Below the pieces are notes generated by a model. The model saw only the letters and a list, made by a program, of their open reading frames with translations, was not told the DNA's origin and searched no databases. Made by a program: the position numbers and the translations under genes. DNA of 64,000 bases from Streptococcus parauberis NCFD 2020 (GTDB lineage: Bacteria; Bacillota; Bacilli; Lactobacillales; Streptococcaceae), in assembly GCF_000187935.1 (NCBI RefSeq), contig NZ_AEUT02000001.1, forward strand, positions 434,001-498,000, in the 5' to 3' direction. This document shows, piece by piece, positions 53,204-62,790 of this stretch (within the stretch, counting starts at the first letter, position 1; every line of letters starts with the position of its first letter).

Positions 53204-53243
53204 AGTCAAAATAATTGACTTATTTTTAATGAAACTATAGACT
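53204..53243 (+). promoter_or_regulatory. Promoter with MarR-type palindrome
   Basis: AGTCAA (53204-53209) and TTGACT (53215-53220) form a palindrome with a 5-bp spacer. TTGACT doubles as the -35, with TAGACT (53238-53243) 17 bp on as the -10. A MarR-type gene is the second gene of the operon, so autoregulation is likely. Confidence 0.55.
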
Positions 53244-53267
53244 AAAGGTAAAATATTGGAGGTTCAT

Positions 53268-54221
53268 ATGAAAGCTATTCAAGTTTCAAAAGCTGGTGGA
53301 CCTGAGGTGTTGAAACTAGTTAAAATACCAAAACCATCTGTTAAAGAAGGGTGGTCACTGATAAAAATTCTTGGATTTGGGATAAATCGCTCTGAAATTT
53401 TTACAAGACAAGGTTTTTCACCAAATGTCACTTTCCCCAGAGTATTAGGGATTGAATGTGTTGGAATTATGGAAGAAGCAAGTTCTAATTGTTCATTAGA
53501 AAAAGGACAATTAATTCTTTCCATTATGGGCGAAATGGGGAGGGCTTATGATGGTTCCTATGCTGAATATGTCTTAATCCCCGATCAACATATTTATCCA
53601 ATTACTAGTCAACTTCCTTTAGATCAATTGGTTAGTTTACCTGAATCCTTTTATACAGCCTTTGGTGCGATGAAACAGTTGAAAATTTCAGCTGGTGATA
53701 CTGTATTAGTCAGAGCAGGTGCATCTGCTCTTGGGATAGCTTTTTTAAATTTAGTCAAAGCCAAATATCCCAAAATAAAAGTCATCGCTAGTGTCAGATC
53801 TATAACCAAAGAAAAACAACTATTAGAACTAGGCTATGACCAAATCATTTTTGATCAAGATGGTAAACTACAAACAGATTTATTATTTACAAAAGTTCTA
53901 GAATTAATTGGGCCAAAAACAATAAATAATAGTATTAGTCACATGTCTAAGGGAGGTATCATTTGTTCTTGTGGGCAACTGGGTTATCAGTGGTATCTAG
54001 AGGAATTCGATCCAATAGTGGCTTTGTCTAATAATATCTATTTAACAACTTTCTACTCTGGGAATGTCTCACAATTACAAATTCAAGAATTATTAGATTA
54101 TGTCGATGATAATAAGGTAACCATTCCAAAACCGAAAGTTTTCAAATTAGAGGAAGTTGCGGATGCACATATCTTTATTGAAGGAGATAAAGGATTTGGA
54201 AAAGCAGTAGTTTTAGTGTAG
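53268..54221 (+). CDS. MDR-family quinone oxidoreductase-like protein
   Basis: About 317 residues from the ATG at 53268, supported by GGAGG; the frame is open from 53256. Medium-chain dehydrogenase fold with GINRSEIFTRQG in place of the catalytic zinc Cys motif, so it is of the zinc-independent quinone reductase type; the NADP-binding loop is VRAGASALG. It is the first gene of an operon with a MarR-type regulator and an OpuC-like ABC transporter. Substrate unknown. Confidence 0.85.
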   Translation: MKAIQVSKAGGPEVLKLVKIPKPSVKEGWSLIKILGFGINRSEIFTRQGFSPNVTFPRVLGIECVGIMEEASSNCSLEKGQLILSIMGEMGRAYDGSYAEYVLIPDQHIYPITSQLPLDQLVSLPESFYTAFGAMKQLKISAGDTVLVRAGASALGIAFLNLVKAKYPKIKVIASVRSITKEKQLLELGYDQIIFDQDGKLQTDLLFTKVLELIGPKTINNSISHMSKGGIICSCGQLGYQWYLEEFDPIVALSNNIYLTTFYSGNVSQLQIQELLDYVDDNKVTIPKPKVFKLEEVADAHIFIEGDKGFGKAVVLV

Positions 54222-54231
54222 GAGATAAATT

Positions 54232-54669
54232 ATGGAATTAACAAAAATGTCCAGGGAATTATTTAAATCTTTTGATAGTTATAAGAGTATTTACGAATTG
54301 TATGCTAGACAACATGGTTTGCAAGGTAAAAGTTTACAAATCTTATTATGGATTTATAATAATCCCAAAGGTGTAACTCAAAAATATTTGAGTAATAGGA
54401 CTTTGTCAACTAAGCAAGTCATAAATGCAACAATCAAAACTTGGCTTCAAAAAGGTTATGTTACGATGCAGGAATATGAAGATGATCGACGACAAAAAGT
54501 CATCATGCTAACTGCAAAGGGGAATGTTTTTGCTCAAGAAATCATTATTCCTATGGAAAAAATTGAACTAGTAGCAATTGCCTCCTTAGCTGTTGAAGAA
54601 AGGGAACAGTTTGTTAAACTACTGAAAAAATATACAACTTATTTAGTTAAAGAAATGGAGAATTTATGA
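54232..54669 (+). CDS. MarR-family transcriptional regulator
   Basis: 145 residues with a winged helix: GVTQKYLSNRTLSTKQVINATIKTW as the HTH and YEDDRRQKVIMLTAKG as the wing. It probably senses a small ligand or quaternary amine and represses the operon, through the palindrome at 53204-53220. ATGA overlap with the ATPase gene. Confidence 0.88.
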   Translation: MELTKMSRELFKSFDSYKSIYELYARQHGLQGKSLQILLWIYNNPKGVTQKYLSNRTLSTKQVINATIKTWLQKGYVTMQEYEDDRRQKVIMLTAKGNVFAQEIIIPMEKIELVAIASLAVEEREQFVKLLKKYTTYLVKEMENL

Positions 54670-55394
54670 TTCGATTTAATAAAGTATCAAAAGTATTTGG
54701 TGTCACAGCAGTTCTACATGAGCAAAGCTTTCAAGTCAATGATCGAGAATTTTATGTTTTAGTCGGATCATCTGGTTCTGGTAAAACAACTTTGTTGAAA
54801 ATGATTAATTGTTTAATTGAGCCGAGTTCGGGGGAAATTCTCCTTAATAAAAAACCACAGAAAGATTATGATTTAAGGGAAATGCGTTTGTCGATGGGCT
54901 ATGTATTGCAACAGATTGCCCTCTTTCCAAATCTGACAGTGGCTGAAAATATTGCCCTTGTGCCGGAAATGAAGAAGTGGACAGAAGCAGAAATTTCAAC
55001 TAAAACAAAAGAATTCTTATCTAAGGTTGGCCTTAATCCAGAAGAATACATGGATCGTTATCCAAAAGATCTGTCAGGTGGTGAACAACAACGGGTTGGT
55101 ATAGTGCGTGCTATCATCTCTTATCCTAGAATTCTGTTAATGGATGAACCGTTTTCTGCTTTAGATCCTATCTCCAAAAAACAATTACAAGATTTAATGT
55201 TAGATTTACATCGTGAGTTTGATATGACGATTGTTTTTGTTACGCATGATATTAAGGAGGCTATCAAATTAGGTGATCGCGTTGCTATTTTAGATAAAGG
55301 ACAAATTATCCAAGTGGATACACCAGAAGCAATCATTGCTAATCCAGCTAATGATTTTGTAGCCAGTCTTTTCGGAGGTGATGAGAATGACTAA
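54666..55394 (+). CDS. Osmoprotectant (glycine betaine/choline-type) ABC transporter ATPase
   Basis: 242 residues: Walker [10 protein letters not shown], signature [14 protein letters not shown], Walker [13 protein letters not shown]. It is closest to OpuCA/ProV-type ATPases but ends before the CBS domains that sense ionic strength in many relatives, so osmotic gating, if any, would have to come from elsewhere. Overlaps its permease gene by 8 bp. Confidence 0.88.
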   Translation: MIRFNKVSKVFGVTAVLHEQSFQVNDREFYVLVGSSGSGKTTLLKMINCLIEPSSGEILLNKKPQKDYDLREMRLSMGYVLQQIALFPNLTVAENIALVPEMKKWTEAEISTKTKEFLSKVGLNPEEYMDRYPKDLSGGEQQRVGIVRAIISYPRILLMDEPFSALDPISKKQLQDLMLDLHREFDMTIVFVTHDIKEAIKLGDRVAILDKGQIIQVDTPEAIIANPANDFVASLFGGDEND

Positions 55395-56910
55395 TTTATT
55401 CATGACCTTCCAAGACAGATTTGGTGAATGGACCAAAGCCTTACTCGAACATTTACAAATTTCACTAGTAGCACTTTTGATTGCTATTATAATTGGTATC
55501 CCATTAGCAAGTTTGCTCAGTAAAAGTAAACGATGGTCAGATATAGTTTTACAAATTACAGGTATCTTCCAGACTATTCCCTCATTAGCATTACTTGGTT
55601 TGTTTATTCCACTGATGGGGATTGGTACAGTGCCGGCAGTAACAGCTTTAGTTATTTATGCCATTTTCCCAATTGTCCAAAATACGATTACTGGTTTAAA
55701 TGGGATTGAACCAAGTCTGGTAGAAGCAGGGACAGCCTTCGGGATGACCAAATGGGAGAGACTGAAAAAATTTGAAATTCCAATAGCTATGCCAGTTATC
55801 ATGTCTGGTGTCCGTACATCTGCTGTTATGATTATTGGGACAGCTACCTTAGCTGCTTTAATTGGTGCAGGTGGACTCGGATCCTTTATCCTTTTGGGGA
55901 TTGACCGAAATAATCCGAACCTGATTTTAATTGGTGCTATTTCTTCAGCAATCTTAGCTATCTTATTTAATACCATTTTGCAATATCTTGAAAAAGCTTC
56001 ACTCAAGAAAATTATCTATGCTTTTACCGTTATTGTTCTTGGTTTATTTTCATCATATTTACCAAGCATTGTTAATTCTATTGGTAAGAAATCCGATACC
56101 ATTACAATTGCTGGTAAATTAGGCGCCGAGCCAGAGATTCTCATCAATATCTATAAAGAAATGATTGAAGATCAATCTGACTTAAACGTTGAGTTAAAAC
56201 CTAATTTTGGTAAAACAACTTTCCTATATCAAGCTGTTAAGTCTGGTGACATTGATATCTATCCTGAATTCACTGGTACCATTACATCAAGTCTGCTCAA
56301 TAAAAAGCCTGCTTTATCTAACAATCCTAAAACAGTTTATTATGATGCAAAAGATGGAATTGCTAAACAAGATCATCTGGCTTTCTTGAAACCATTCCGA
56401 TACCAAAATACTTATGCGGTAGCTATTCCGCAAAAGCTAGCACAAGAAAAGAAAATTAAGACAATTTCTGATCTGAAAAAATATCAATCTGAATTAAAAG
56501 CTGGTTTTACTTTGGAATTTAAGGACCGTCCTGATGGGAACAAGGGGTTGCAAGATGTGTATGGGTTGAATTTACAAGTGTCAACAATGGAGCCAGCTTT
56601 GCGTTATCAAGCTATCGAGTCGGGCAAGATTCAAGTTACGGATGCCTACTCGACAGATGCTGAATTGACTAAGTATAAATTGCAAGTTCTTGAAGATGAT
56701 AAGCATCTCTTTCCTCCATACCAAGGGGCTCCTTTGATGAAAGGAGAACTAGTTAAGAAGCACCCCGAAATTAAGGAAATCCTCAATAAGTTATCAGGTA
56801 AAATTACTGAGGAAGAAATGCAAAAAATGAATTACCAGGTTTCTGTTCAAGGAAAAGATGCTAGTAAAGTAGCACATGATTACCTTGTTAAAGAAAAATT
56901 GATTAAGTAA
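55387..56910 (+). CDS. Osmoprotectant ABC transporter permease fused to substrate-binding domain
   Basis: About 507 residues from the ATG at 55387 (GGAGG 8 bp upstream). The permease half has about six helices and the EAA-type loop [21 protein letters not shown] (about 1-215). A fused OpuAC-type binding domain (about 230-507) begins [15 protein letters not shown], and its segment [11 protein letters not shown] is typical of quaternary-amine binders. With the ATPase it forms a two-gene importer for glycine betaine, choline or carnitine; the substrate is inferred. Confidence 0.9.
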   Translation: MTNLFMTFQDRFGEWTKALLEHLQISLVALLIAIIIGIPLASLLSKSKRWSDIVLQITGIFQTIPSLALLGLFIPLMGIGTVPAVTALVIYAIFPIVQNTITGLNGIEPSLVEAGTAFGMTKWERLKKFEIPIAMPVIMSGVRTSAVMIIGTATLAALIGAGGLGSFILLGIDRNNPNLILIGAISSAILAILFNTILQYLEKASLKKIIYAFTVIVLGLFSSYLPSIVNSIGKKSDTITIAGKLGAEPEILINIYKEMIEDQSDLNVELKPNFGKTTFLYQAVKSGDIDIYPEFTGTITSSLLNKKPALSNNPKTVYYDAKDGIAKQDHLAFLKPFRYQNTYAVAIPQKLAQEKKIKTISDLKKYQSELKAGFTLEFKDRPDGNKGLQDVYGLNLQVSTMEPALRYQAIESGKIQVTDAYSTDAELTKYKLQVLEDDKHLFPPYQGAPLMKGELVKKHPEIKEILNKLSGKITEEEMQKMNYQVSVQGKDASKVAHDYLVKEKLIK

Positions 56911-56912
56911 AA

Positions 56913-56940
56913 TAAAAAAGAGCTAGATAGCTCTTTTTTT
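56913..56940 (+). terminator. Terminator after the OpuC-like operon
   Basis: AAAAAAGAGCTA and TAGCTCTTTTTT form a perfect stem around GA. Confidence 0.92.
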
Positions 56941-56946
56941 ATTACC

Positions 56947-57008
56947 ATAGGATAATATTATGAAAGCCTTGTATATCATTAGATTTAATCTTCAAAGCAA
57001 GATATAAT
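56947..57008 (+). promoter_or_regulatory. Activator-type promoter E of the fourth GH1 gene
   Basis: ATAGGATAATATTA at 56947 and TATAAT (-10) at 57003, 56 bp apart. The -35 position reads TAGATT. The gene starts 31 bp after the -10. Confidence 0.65.
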
Positions 57009-57038
57009 ATCAGTAATCACATAAAAGGAGACGACCAC

Positions 57039-58460
57039 ATGTTTCATAAAACTTTAAAACCATTTCCAGAGGACTTTTTCTGGGGTGCCTCTACATCAGC
57101 ATATCAAGTTGAAGGAGCAGCCTTAGAACATGGTAAAGGCCCTTCATGTCAAGATGTCAAAGAAATTCCAGAAGGAACGTCAGACTTATCTGTTTCAGTC
57201 GATCATTACCATCATTTTAAAGAAGACATCGCCCTTATGGCAGAAATGGGCTTCAAATCTTATCGTTTTTCTATTTCTTGGTCTCGCCTACTTCCTGAAG
57301 GAACCGGTCGTGTTAACCAAGAAGGTGTCGAATTTTATAATCAATTAATTGATGAATGTCTTAAATATGACATTCAACCAATTGTAACAATGTTCCACTT
57401 TGATATGCCTGCAGCTCTTGATAATCGTGGCTCATGGGGAAATCCTGATTCCGTTGAATGGTTCTTAGAGTTTGCTAAATTAATGTTTGAAAGCTTTGGC
57501 GATCGCGTTAAATATTGGCTAACAATCAATGAACAAAACGTCCTTACTTTAGCTGGTCCAGTTATTGGTACTTTGTTCTTACCAGAAGGTACAACAAATA
57601 TCAAACGTGAAATCTACCAACAAAACCACTACCAATTAGTAGCACAAGCTAAAGCAATGGTAATGTGTCATGATATGTTGCCCGATGCAAAAATTGGTCC
57701 TGCTCCAAACATCTCACTAATCTATGCTAACACTAATAAACCAGAAGATGTGATTGCATCACAAAATGCCAATGCTATCCGTAACTGGCTCTATTTGGAC
57801 ATGGCTGTGCATGGACGTTATAACAATTTGGTTTGGGCATATCTTGAACACCATGATGCACAACCAACATTTAGAGACGGTGATGCAGAAGCTCTGAAAA
57901 ATGCTAAACCTGACTTCATTGCTTTCAACTACTACAATTCATCGACAGTTGAATATTGTGCAGAAGACTTCGCATTGGGAGAAGAAGAGTCTGACCAACA
58001 AAAAATGTTGACTGAACCTGGTTACTACCGTGCAGTATCTAATCCTAACTTGCCTAAAACTGAGTTCGGATGGGAAATTGACCCTATTGGTTTCCGTGCA
58101 ACTCTTCGTACGATTTATGACCGATACCAATTACCACTCTTAGTAACCGAAAATGGCTTGGGTGCATACGATACCCTTACAGAAGATGGGAAAATCCATG
58201 ATCCATATCGTATCGAGTATTTACGTGCCCATATTGCGCAAATTCAAGAAGCGATTTCTGATGGTGTTGAAATGCTTGGATACAACCCATGGTCAGCTAT
58301 AGATTTAATTTCAACTCACGAAGGTATTAAAAAACGTTATGGCTTCATTTATGTTGACCGTGATGAGTTTGATTTGAAAACGCAAAAACGTTATAGAAAA
58401 GATTCATTCTATTGGTATAAAAAAGTAATTGCATCAAACGGACAGGATTTGAGCGATTAA
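57039..58460 (+). CDS. 6-phospho-beta-glucosidase, GH1 (fourth copy, divergent)
   Basis: 473 residues. Acid/base Glu165 in TINEQN and nucleophile Glu371 in TENGLG; phosphate-binding [10 protein letters not shown]. It lacks the N-terminal insertion of the other three copies and reads GASTSAYQVEGA near its start, so it belongs to another GH1 branch. It is monocistronic, 18 kb from the island, but has the same upstream element. Confidence 0.92.
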   Translation: MFHKTLKPFPEDFFWGASTSAYQVEGAALEHGKGPSCQDVKEIPEGTSDLSVSVDHYHHFKEDIALMAEMGFKSYRFSISWSRLLPEGTGRVNQEGVEFYNQLIDECLKYDIQPIVTMFHFDMPAALDNRGSWGNPDSVEWFLEFAKLMFESFGDRVKYWLTINEQNVLTLAGPVIGTLFLPEGTTNIKREIYQQNHYQLVAQAKAMVMCHDMLPDAKIGPAPNISLIYANTNKPEDVIASQNANAIRNWLYLDMAVHGRYNNLVWAYLEHHDAQPTFRDGDAEALKNAKPDFIAFNYYNSSTVEYCAEDFALGEEESDQQKMLTEPGYYRAVSNPNLPKTEFGWEIDPIGFRATLRTIYDRYQLPLLVTENGLGAYDTLTEDGKIHDPYRIEYLRAHIAQIQEAISDGVEMLGYNPWSAIDLISTHEGIKKRYGFIYVDRDEFDLKTQKRYRKDSFYWYKKVIASNGQDLSD

Positions 58461-58482
58461 CCAGTATTGTTTGTTATTTTGG

Positions 58483-58508
58483 TCTAGTTCAATTGAGCTA
58501 GATTTTTT
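58483..58508 (+). terminator. Terminator after the fourth GH1 gene
   Basis: TCTAGTTCA pairs with TGAGCTAGA (one G-U), followed by six T. Confidence 0.82.
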
Positions 58509-58511
58509 ATA

Positions 58512-58524
58512 ATTTCCGAACGTT
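58512..58524 (+). promoter_or_regulatory. PurBox (PurR-type activator site) upstream of guaC
   Basis: ATTTCCGAACGTT matches the lactococcal/streptococcal PurBox AWWWCCGAACWWT at 12 of 13 positions. It lies 23 bp before a TTGACA (58547-58552), the candidate guaC -35, near the spacing used by known PurR-dependent promoters. Confidence 0.65.
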
Positions 58525-58572
58525 AATATAAATTTTTTAAAATAATTTGACAAAAAAATAACGTAAGTATAA

Positions 58573-58659
58573 ACTACTATGAGGAAGGGTAAGTTTTTTA
58601 CCTAGCGATGCCTCTTTAACAAGAGGTCATAGGATGGTCATTTTAAAGAGAAAAGTAGT
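58573..58659 (+). promoter_or_regulatory. Structured guaC 5' leader of unknown class
   Basis: ACTACT (58573-58578) can pair with AGTAGT (58654-58659), enclosing two further hairpins: GGGTAA/TTACC (about 58587-58603) and CCTCTT/AAGAGG (58611-58626, loop TAAC). This is a three-way-junction-like fold just before the guaC RBS. It does not match the purine riboswitch core. No terminator is formed, so any control would be translational. Confidence 0.35.
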
Positions 58660-58688
58660 CCTAGATTGCTTTCAAAAGGAGAAACCTT

Positions 58689-59672
58689 ATGTTTAATGAC
58701 ATGCCTGTATTTGATTATGAAGATATCCAATTGATACCTAACAAATGTATCATCAACAGTCGCTCAGAAGCAGATACAAGTGTTAAACTTGGTAAGTACA
58801 CATTTAAATTGCCAGTAATTCCTGCAAATATGCAGACAATTATGGACGAATCTATCGCAGAACAATTTGCAAAAAATGGTTATTTTTATATTATGCATCG
58901 TTTTGACGAAGCAAGTAGAAAACCTTTTATTAAACGCATGCATGAGCAAGATTTAATTGCTTCAATCTCTGTAGGTGTTAAAACTTATGAGTATGATTTT
59001 GTAACATCCCTTAAAGATGATGCCCCAGAATTCATTACGATTGATATTGCCCATGGTCATGCTAACAGTGTTATTGATATGATAAAACACATCAAAAAAG
59101 AATTACCAGAAACTTTTGTTATTGCTGGAAATGTCGGAACTCCTGAAGCAGTTCGTGAATTAGAAAATGCTGGTGCTGATGCTACTAAAGTTGGTATTGG
59201 CCCAGGTAAAGTATGTATCACAAAAGTTAAAACAGGTTTTGGAACTGGTGGATGGCAATTAGCTGCTCTTCGTTGGTGTGCTAAAGCTGCTCGAAAACCA
59301 ATTATTGCTGACGGCGGAATCCGCACACACGGTGACATTGCTAAATCAATTCGTTTTGGTGCAACAATGGTCATGATTGGTTCATTATTTGCTGGACATG
59401 TTGAAAGTCCTGGTAAAACAGTTGAAATTGATGGGGAATCATTTAAAGAATATTATGGTTCAGCGTCAGAATACCAAAAAGGTGAACATAAAAACGTTGA
59501 AGGTAAGAAAATTCTCTTACCAACAAAAGGTCATTTAGCAGATACTTTGATTGAAATGCGTCAGGACTTGCAGTCTTCAATCTCATATGCTGGTGGTACT
59601 GATTTGGATGGACTTCGTCGTGTTGACTATGTTATCGTTAAAAATTCTATCTGGAATGGTGATCAGATATAA
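58689..59672 (+). CDS. guaC: GMP reductase
   Basis: 327 residues, IMPDH/GMPR family without CBS domains. Catalytic Cys in [17 protein letters not shown]; also [14 protein letters not shown]. It reduces GMP to IMP with NADPH, linking guanine to adenine nucleotides. AAAGGAG lies 8 bp upstream. No strong terminator follows. Confidence 0.96.
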   Translation: MFNDMPVFDYEDIQLIPNKCIINSRSEADTSVKLGKYTFKLPVIPANMQTIMDESIAEQFAKNGYFYIMHRFDEASRKPFIKRMHEQDLIASISVGVKTYEYDFVTSLKDDAPEFITIDIAHGHANSVIDMIKHIKKELPETFVIAGNVGTPEAVRELENAGADATKVGIGPGKVCITKVKTGFGTGGWQLAALRWCAKAARKPIIADGGIRTHGDIAKSIRFGATMVMIGSLFAGHVESPGKTVEIDGESFKEYYGSASEYQKGEHKNVEGKKILLPTKGHLADTLIEMRQDLQSSISYAGGTDLDGLRRVDYVIVKNSIWNGDQI

Positions 59673-59686
59673 TTGCTATTGCAAAG

Positions 59687-59709
59687 TAGACTATTCTAGT
59701 GTAGACTAT
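59687..59709 (+). repeat. Direct repeat between guaC and the xpt riboswitch
   Basis: TAGACTAT occurs at 59687-59694 and 59702-59709, 15 bp apart, in the region that should contain the xpt promoter. Meaning unknown. Confidence 0.5.
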
Positions 59710-59742
59710 ATTGTATTACATTTATAACTAATAAAATATATT

Positions 59743-59805
59743 ACTTATTTATACTGTGAATTGGCGCAGTGTTTCTACAAGACACCGTAATGTCTAACAA
59801 TAAGT
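59743..59805 (+). promoter_or_regulatory. Guanine-type purine riboswitch aptamer
   Basis: P1 is ACTTATT (59743-59749) with AATAAGT (59799-59805). Conserved loop and junction sequences GTTTCTAC, CACCGTAA and GTCTAAC are present. The Cys-to-U specificity position in the 3' junction (AAC) reads C, as in guanine/hypoxanthine rather than adenine aptamers. It precedes xpt-pbuX, the classical targets. Confidence 0.92.
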
Positions 59806-59810
59806 GAGCT

Positions 59811-59887
59811 TAAAAAGCTTGCTTGGTTTCTAACCTTGCAAAGCAAAGGGTTTTTCCCTTTTGCTTTGCGGCGAGCTTTTTTTGCTT
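59811..59887 (+). terminator. Riboswitch-controlled terminator ahead of xpt
   Basis: AAAAAGCTTGC (about 59813-59823) pairs with GCGAGCTTTTT, enclosing a perfect inner hairpin GCAAAGCAAAGGG (59838-59850)/CCCTTTTGCTTTGC (59856-59869). The competing antiterminator pairs AAGTGAGCTT, which includes the 3' strand of P1, with AAGCTTGCTT. Ligand binding should therefore favour termination. Confidence 0.85.
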
Positions 59888-59905
59888 TTTTAAGAAAGGA
59901 TTTTT

Positions 59906-60487
59906 ATGAAACTACTTGAAGACCGTATGATTAAAGACGGTAACATCCTAGGCGAAAACATTTTAAAAGTTGATAGCTTTTTGACTCACCAAGTTGATTA
60001 CAAATTGATGAAAGAAATTGGGAATGTTTTTGCAAAAGCCTATGCTGATGCAGGAATTACTAAGGTCGTTACAATAGAAGCATCTGGTATTGCTCCAGCT
60101 GTTTATGTTGCTGAAGCTTTAGATGTTCCAATGATCTTTGCTAAAAAGCATAAAAACATTACTATGACTGAAGGTATTTTAACAGCAGAAGTTTATTCAT
60201 TTACTAAACAAGTCACTAGTACGGTTTCAATTGCAGGGCGTTTCTTAAATAGCAATGACAAAGTCTTGATTATCGATGATTTTTTGGCCAATGGCCAAGC
60301 TGCCAAAGGTCTGATTGAAATTATTAGCCAAGCCGGTGCATCGATTGCAGGCGTTGGTATTGTGATTGAAAAATCATTCCAAGATGGACGTCAAGTCATT
60401 GAAAACCAAGGTGTTAGGGTTACCTCGTTGGCACGTATCAAAAACTTTGACAATGGTAAATTAAATTTTATGGAGGCAGACGCATAA
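59906..60487 (+). CDS. xpt: Xanthine phosphoribosyltransferase
   Basis: 193 residues, with the PRPP-binding motif [14 protein letters not shown] and the N-terminal [12 protein letters not shown] typical of Xpt. It converts xanthine and PRPP to XMP. AAGGA is 7 bp upstream. The stop overlaps the pbuX start, so the two are coupled. Confidence 0.96.
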   Translation: MKLLEDRMIKDGNILGENILKVDSFLTHQVDYKLMKEIGNVFAKAYADAGITKVVTIEASGIAPAVYVAEALDVPMIFAKKHKNITMTEGILTAEVYSFTKQVTSTVSIAGRFLNSNDKVLIIDDFLANGQAAKGLIEIISQAGASIAGVGIVIEKSFQDGRQVIENQGVRVTSLARIKNFDNGKLNFMEADA

Positions 60488-61755
60488 TGTCAAGTACAGA
60501 GCAACACTCACACTCACAATCAGCCGTTTTAGGCTTGCAGCATCTTTTATCCATGTATGCTGGTTCAATTTTAGTTCCCATCATGATTGCAGGAGCCCTA
60601 GGTTATTCTGCAAAAGAATTAACTTACTTAATTTCAACTGACATTTTTATGTGTGGGGTTGCGACATTCTTGCAATTGCAACTAAATAAGCAGTTCGGTG
60701 TCGGCTTACCAGTCGTTTTAGGCTGTGCCTTCCAATCAGTTGCACCTTTATCTATTATTGGTGCACACCAAGGTTCAGGAGCTATGTTTGGTGCCTTAAT
60801 TGCTTCAGGTATCTTTGTTATCTTAATTGCAGGCATCTTTTCAAAAGTTGCACGGTTCTTCCCTCCAATTGTAACGGGTTCAGTTATTACAACAATTGGC
60901 TTGTCTTTAATTCCAGTGGCAATGGGTAATATGGGTAACAATACTCCTAAACCAACAGGACAAAGTATTATTTTAGCTTTCGCCACAATCTTCATTATCC
61001 TTGCTACTCAAAAATTTGCGACTGGCTTTATTAAATCAATTGCCATTTTAATTGGTTTGATCTCAGGAACAATTATTGCTGCTTCCATGGGTCTCGTTGA
61101 TACTTCAGCAGTGGCTAGTGCGCCATGGCTTCATATTCCAACACCATTTTACTTTGGAGCGCCTAAATTTGAAATCACATCAATTGTCATGATGTGTATC
61201 ATTGCTATTGTCTCAATGGTTGAATCAACAGGTGTGTACCTTGCTTTATCTGACATTACTGGTGATACACTTGATAGCACACGTTTACGTAATGGATACC
61301 GTGCCGAAGGTATGGCTGTCTTACTTGGCGGACTTTTCAACACCTTCCCTTACACTGGTTTCTCACAAAATGTTGGTCTTGTCCGTTTATCAGGCATAAA
61401 AACTCGCCGACCAATATACTACACAGCAATCTTCTTGATTGTCATTGGTCTTTTGCCAAAATTTGGTGCCCTTGCTCAAATGATTCCAAGCCCAGTACTT
61501 GGTGGCGCAATGTTAGTTCTATTTGGAATGGTTGCACTTCAAGGAATGCAAATGTTAATCCGTGTCGATTTTGCGGGCAATGAACATAATTTCATTATCG
61601 CAGCGGTATCGATCTCAGCAGGTGTCGGATTCAATGGGACAAACTTATTTGTAAGTTTACCATCAACAGCTAACATGTTCCTTACAAACGGAATTGTCAT
61701 TGCAACAGTAACAGCCGTAGTTTTAAATCTTGTCTTTAACAAAAATCACAAATAA
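60487..61755 (+). CDS. pbuX: Xanthine permease (NCS2 family)
   Basis: 422 residues, about 12-14 membrane segments, nucleobase:cation symporter-2 family (GLQHLLSMYAGSILVP near the start, then SMVESTGVYLALSDITG and the conserved NVGLVRLSGI). It imports xanthine for Xpt and is under the same guanine riboswitch. Confidence 0.95.
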   Translation: MSSTEQHSHSQSAVLGLQHLLSMYAGSILVPIMIAGALGYSAKELTYLISTDIFMCGVATFLQLQLNKQFGVGLPVVLGCAFQSVAPLSIIGAHQGSGAMFGALIASGIFVILIAGIFSKVARFFPPIVTGSVITTIGLSLIPVAMGNMGNNTPKPTGQSIILAFATIFIILATQKFATGFIKSIAILIGLISGTIIAASMGLVDTSAVASAPWLHIPTPFYFGAPKFEITSIVMMCIIAIVSMVESTGVYLALSDITGDTLDSTRLRNGYRAEGMAVLLGGLFNTFPYTGFSQNVGLVRLSGIKTRRPIYYTAIFLIVIGLLPKFGALAQMIPSPVLGGAMLVLFGMVALQGMQMLIRVDFAGNEHNFIIAAVSISAGVGFNGTNLFVSLPSTANMFLTNGIVIATVTAVVLNLVFNKNHK

Positions 61756-61757
61756 AC

Positions 61758-61789
61758 CAAAAAGCTCAGTTCATAACTGAGCTTTTTTC
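61758..61789. terminator. Bidirectional terminator after pbuX
   Basis: AAAAAGCTCAGTT and AACTGAGCTTTTTT form a perfect stem around CAT between convergent pbuX and apbE. Confidence 0.93.
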
Positions 61790-61790
61790 T

Positions 61791-62726
61791 TTAATATAAG
61801 TAGTGGAAATTACTTTTAAGACCGTCGGTTTTGGCCAAGGTTCCATGAGTAGTAACAATTATACCTTCAACACCAGATAAGCCATTGATGATATGAAATG
61901 CTTGCATTGGATTTAGGCCAAAAAGACGTGTCGTCCAGATTTCACAATCCAAGGACTTTTCCGCAATAATAGTTAGGCTTGCCATATCAGTTTCAATGGG
62001 ATAACCAGTTTCACGGTCAAATATATGATGATAATCTTTGTCGTTGACTGTTAAGTGACGTTCGTAAACACCTGATGTCACAACTGATTGATTCTCAATT
62101 TTGACTATGCCTAGATTAACACCTCGTTTTTTACCAGGATTTTGAATTCCAATATAGAAACGACCATCGGGTCTGTTTTTATTTTTACCATGAACTAAGA
62201 CATTTCCACCTAGATTTAATAAGGCAGAATAAATGCCATCCTCAATTAGAAAATTCATAATTTTATCAGCTATATAACCCTTGGCTAAAGCTCCTAAGTC
62301 AATTTTCATTCCTTCTTTAGTAAGAAAAACAGACTTAGTTTCAGGAAATAGCTGGATATTATTTGGATTAGTAAGTGCTAGGGCCTCTTGGATTTTATCA
62401 TCTTCAGGTAAATTAGCATCGGAAAAACCAATTCGCCATGTTTGCACTAGTGGACCGATGGCAATATTGAGATTATTAGAATCGCCAAAACTGTTTTCTT
62501 TTCCAATTTCAATTAGTTCATAGAGATTGGGATGGACAGAAACAGGTTCTTTACCGGCCGCATGATTAATTGCCATTAACTCCGAATCATCATCATTGGC
62601 ACTAAAACGATTTTTGTAGGTCTCTAATAATTGACAGACAGTGACCATTTGTTGGTCAGCGTTTTGAGAATTAATTTCTATATCAATGATGGTTCCCATC
62701 ATACGTAATTTTTCTTTGGCAATCAT
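61791..62726 (-). CDS. ApbE-family FAD:protein FMN transferase
   Basis: 311 residues with GALAKGYIADKIM, LNLGGNVLVHGKNK and HHIFDRETGYP, all ApbE landmarks. The family attaches FMN to Thr of target proteins. There is no signal peptide or lipobox, so it should act in the cytoplasm. The usual C-terminal A-D-A/S-T segment reads LDCEIWTTRLFGL. The target is not in the window. Confidence 0.9.
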   Translation of the reverse strand: MIAKEKLRMMGTIIDIEINSQNADQQMVTVCQLLETYKNRFSANDDDSELMAINHAAGKEPVSVHPNLYELIEIGKENSFGDSNNLNIAIGPLVQTWRIGFSDANLPEDDKIQEALALTNPNNIQLFPETKSVFLTKEGMKIDLGALAKGYIADKIMNFLIEDGIYSALLNLGGNVLVHGKNKNRPDGRFYIGIQNPGKKRGVNLGIVKIENQSVVTSGVYERHLTVNDKDYHHIFDRETGYPIETDMASLTIIAEKSLDCEIWTTRLFGLNPMQAFHIINGLSGVEGIIVTTHGTLAKTDGLKSNFHYLY

Positions 62727-62790
62727 TTGATATCCTTTCTAGTTTAAGTGGCCAGAATATATAAAAGGGGCATAGAAGCCCCCAAAAATT

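Noticed and set aside
58627..58640. TCATAGGATGGTCA as a sixth copy of the GGATARTATYA element
   Set aside because: The core differs after GGAT, and 56 bp downstream falls at the guaC start codon region with no -10, so it does not fit the promoter architecture.
60624..60995. 123-residue minus-strand open frame within pbuX
   Set aside because: It is a shadow of the permease reading frame; the sequence is a low-complexity mirror of membrane codons.
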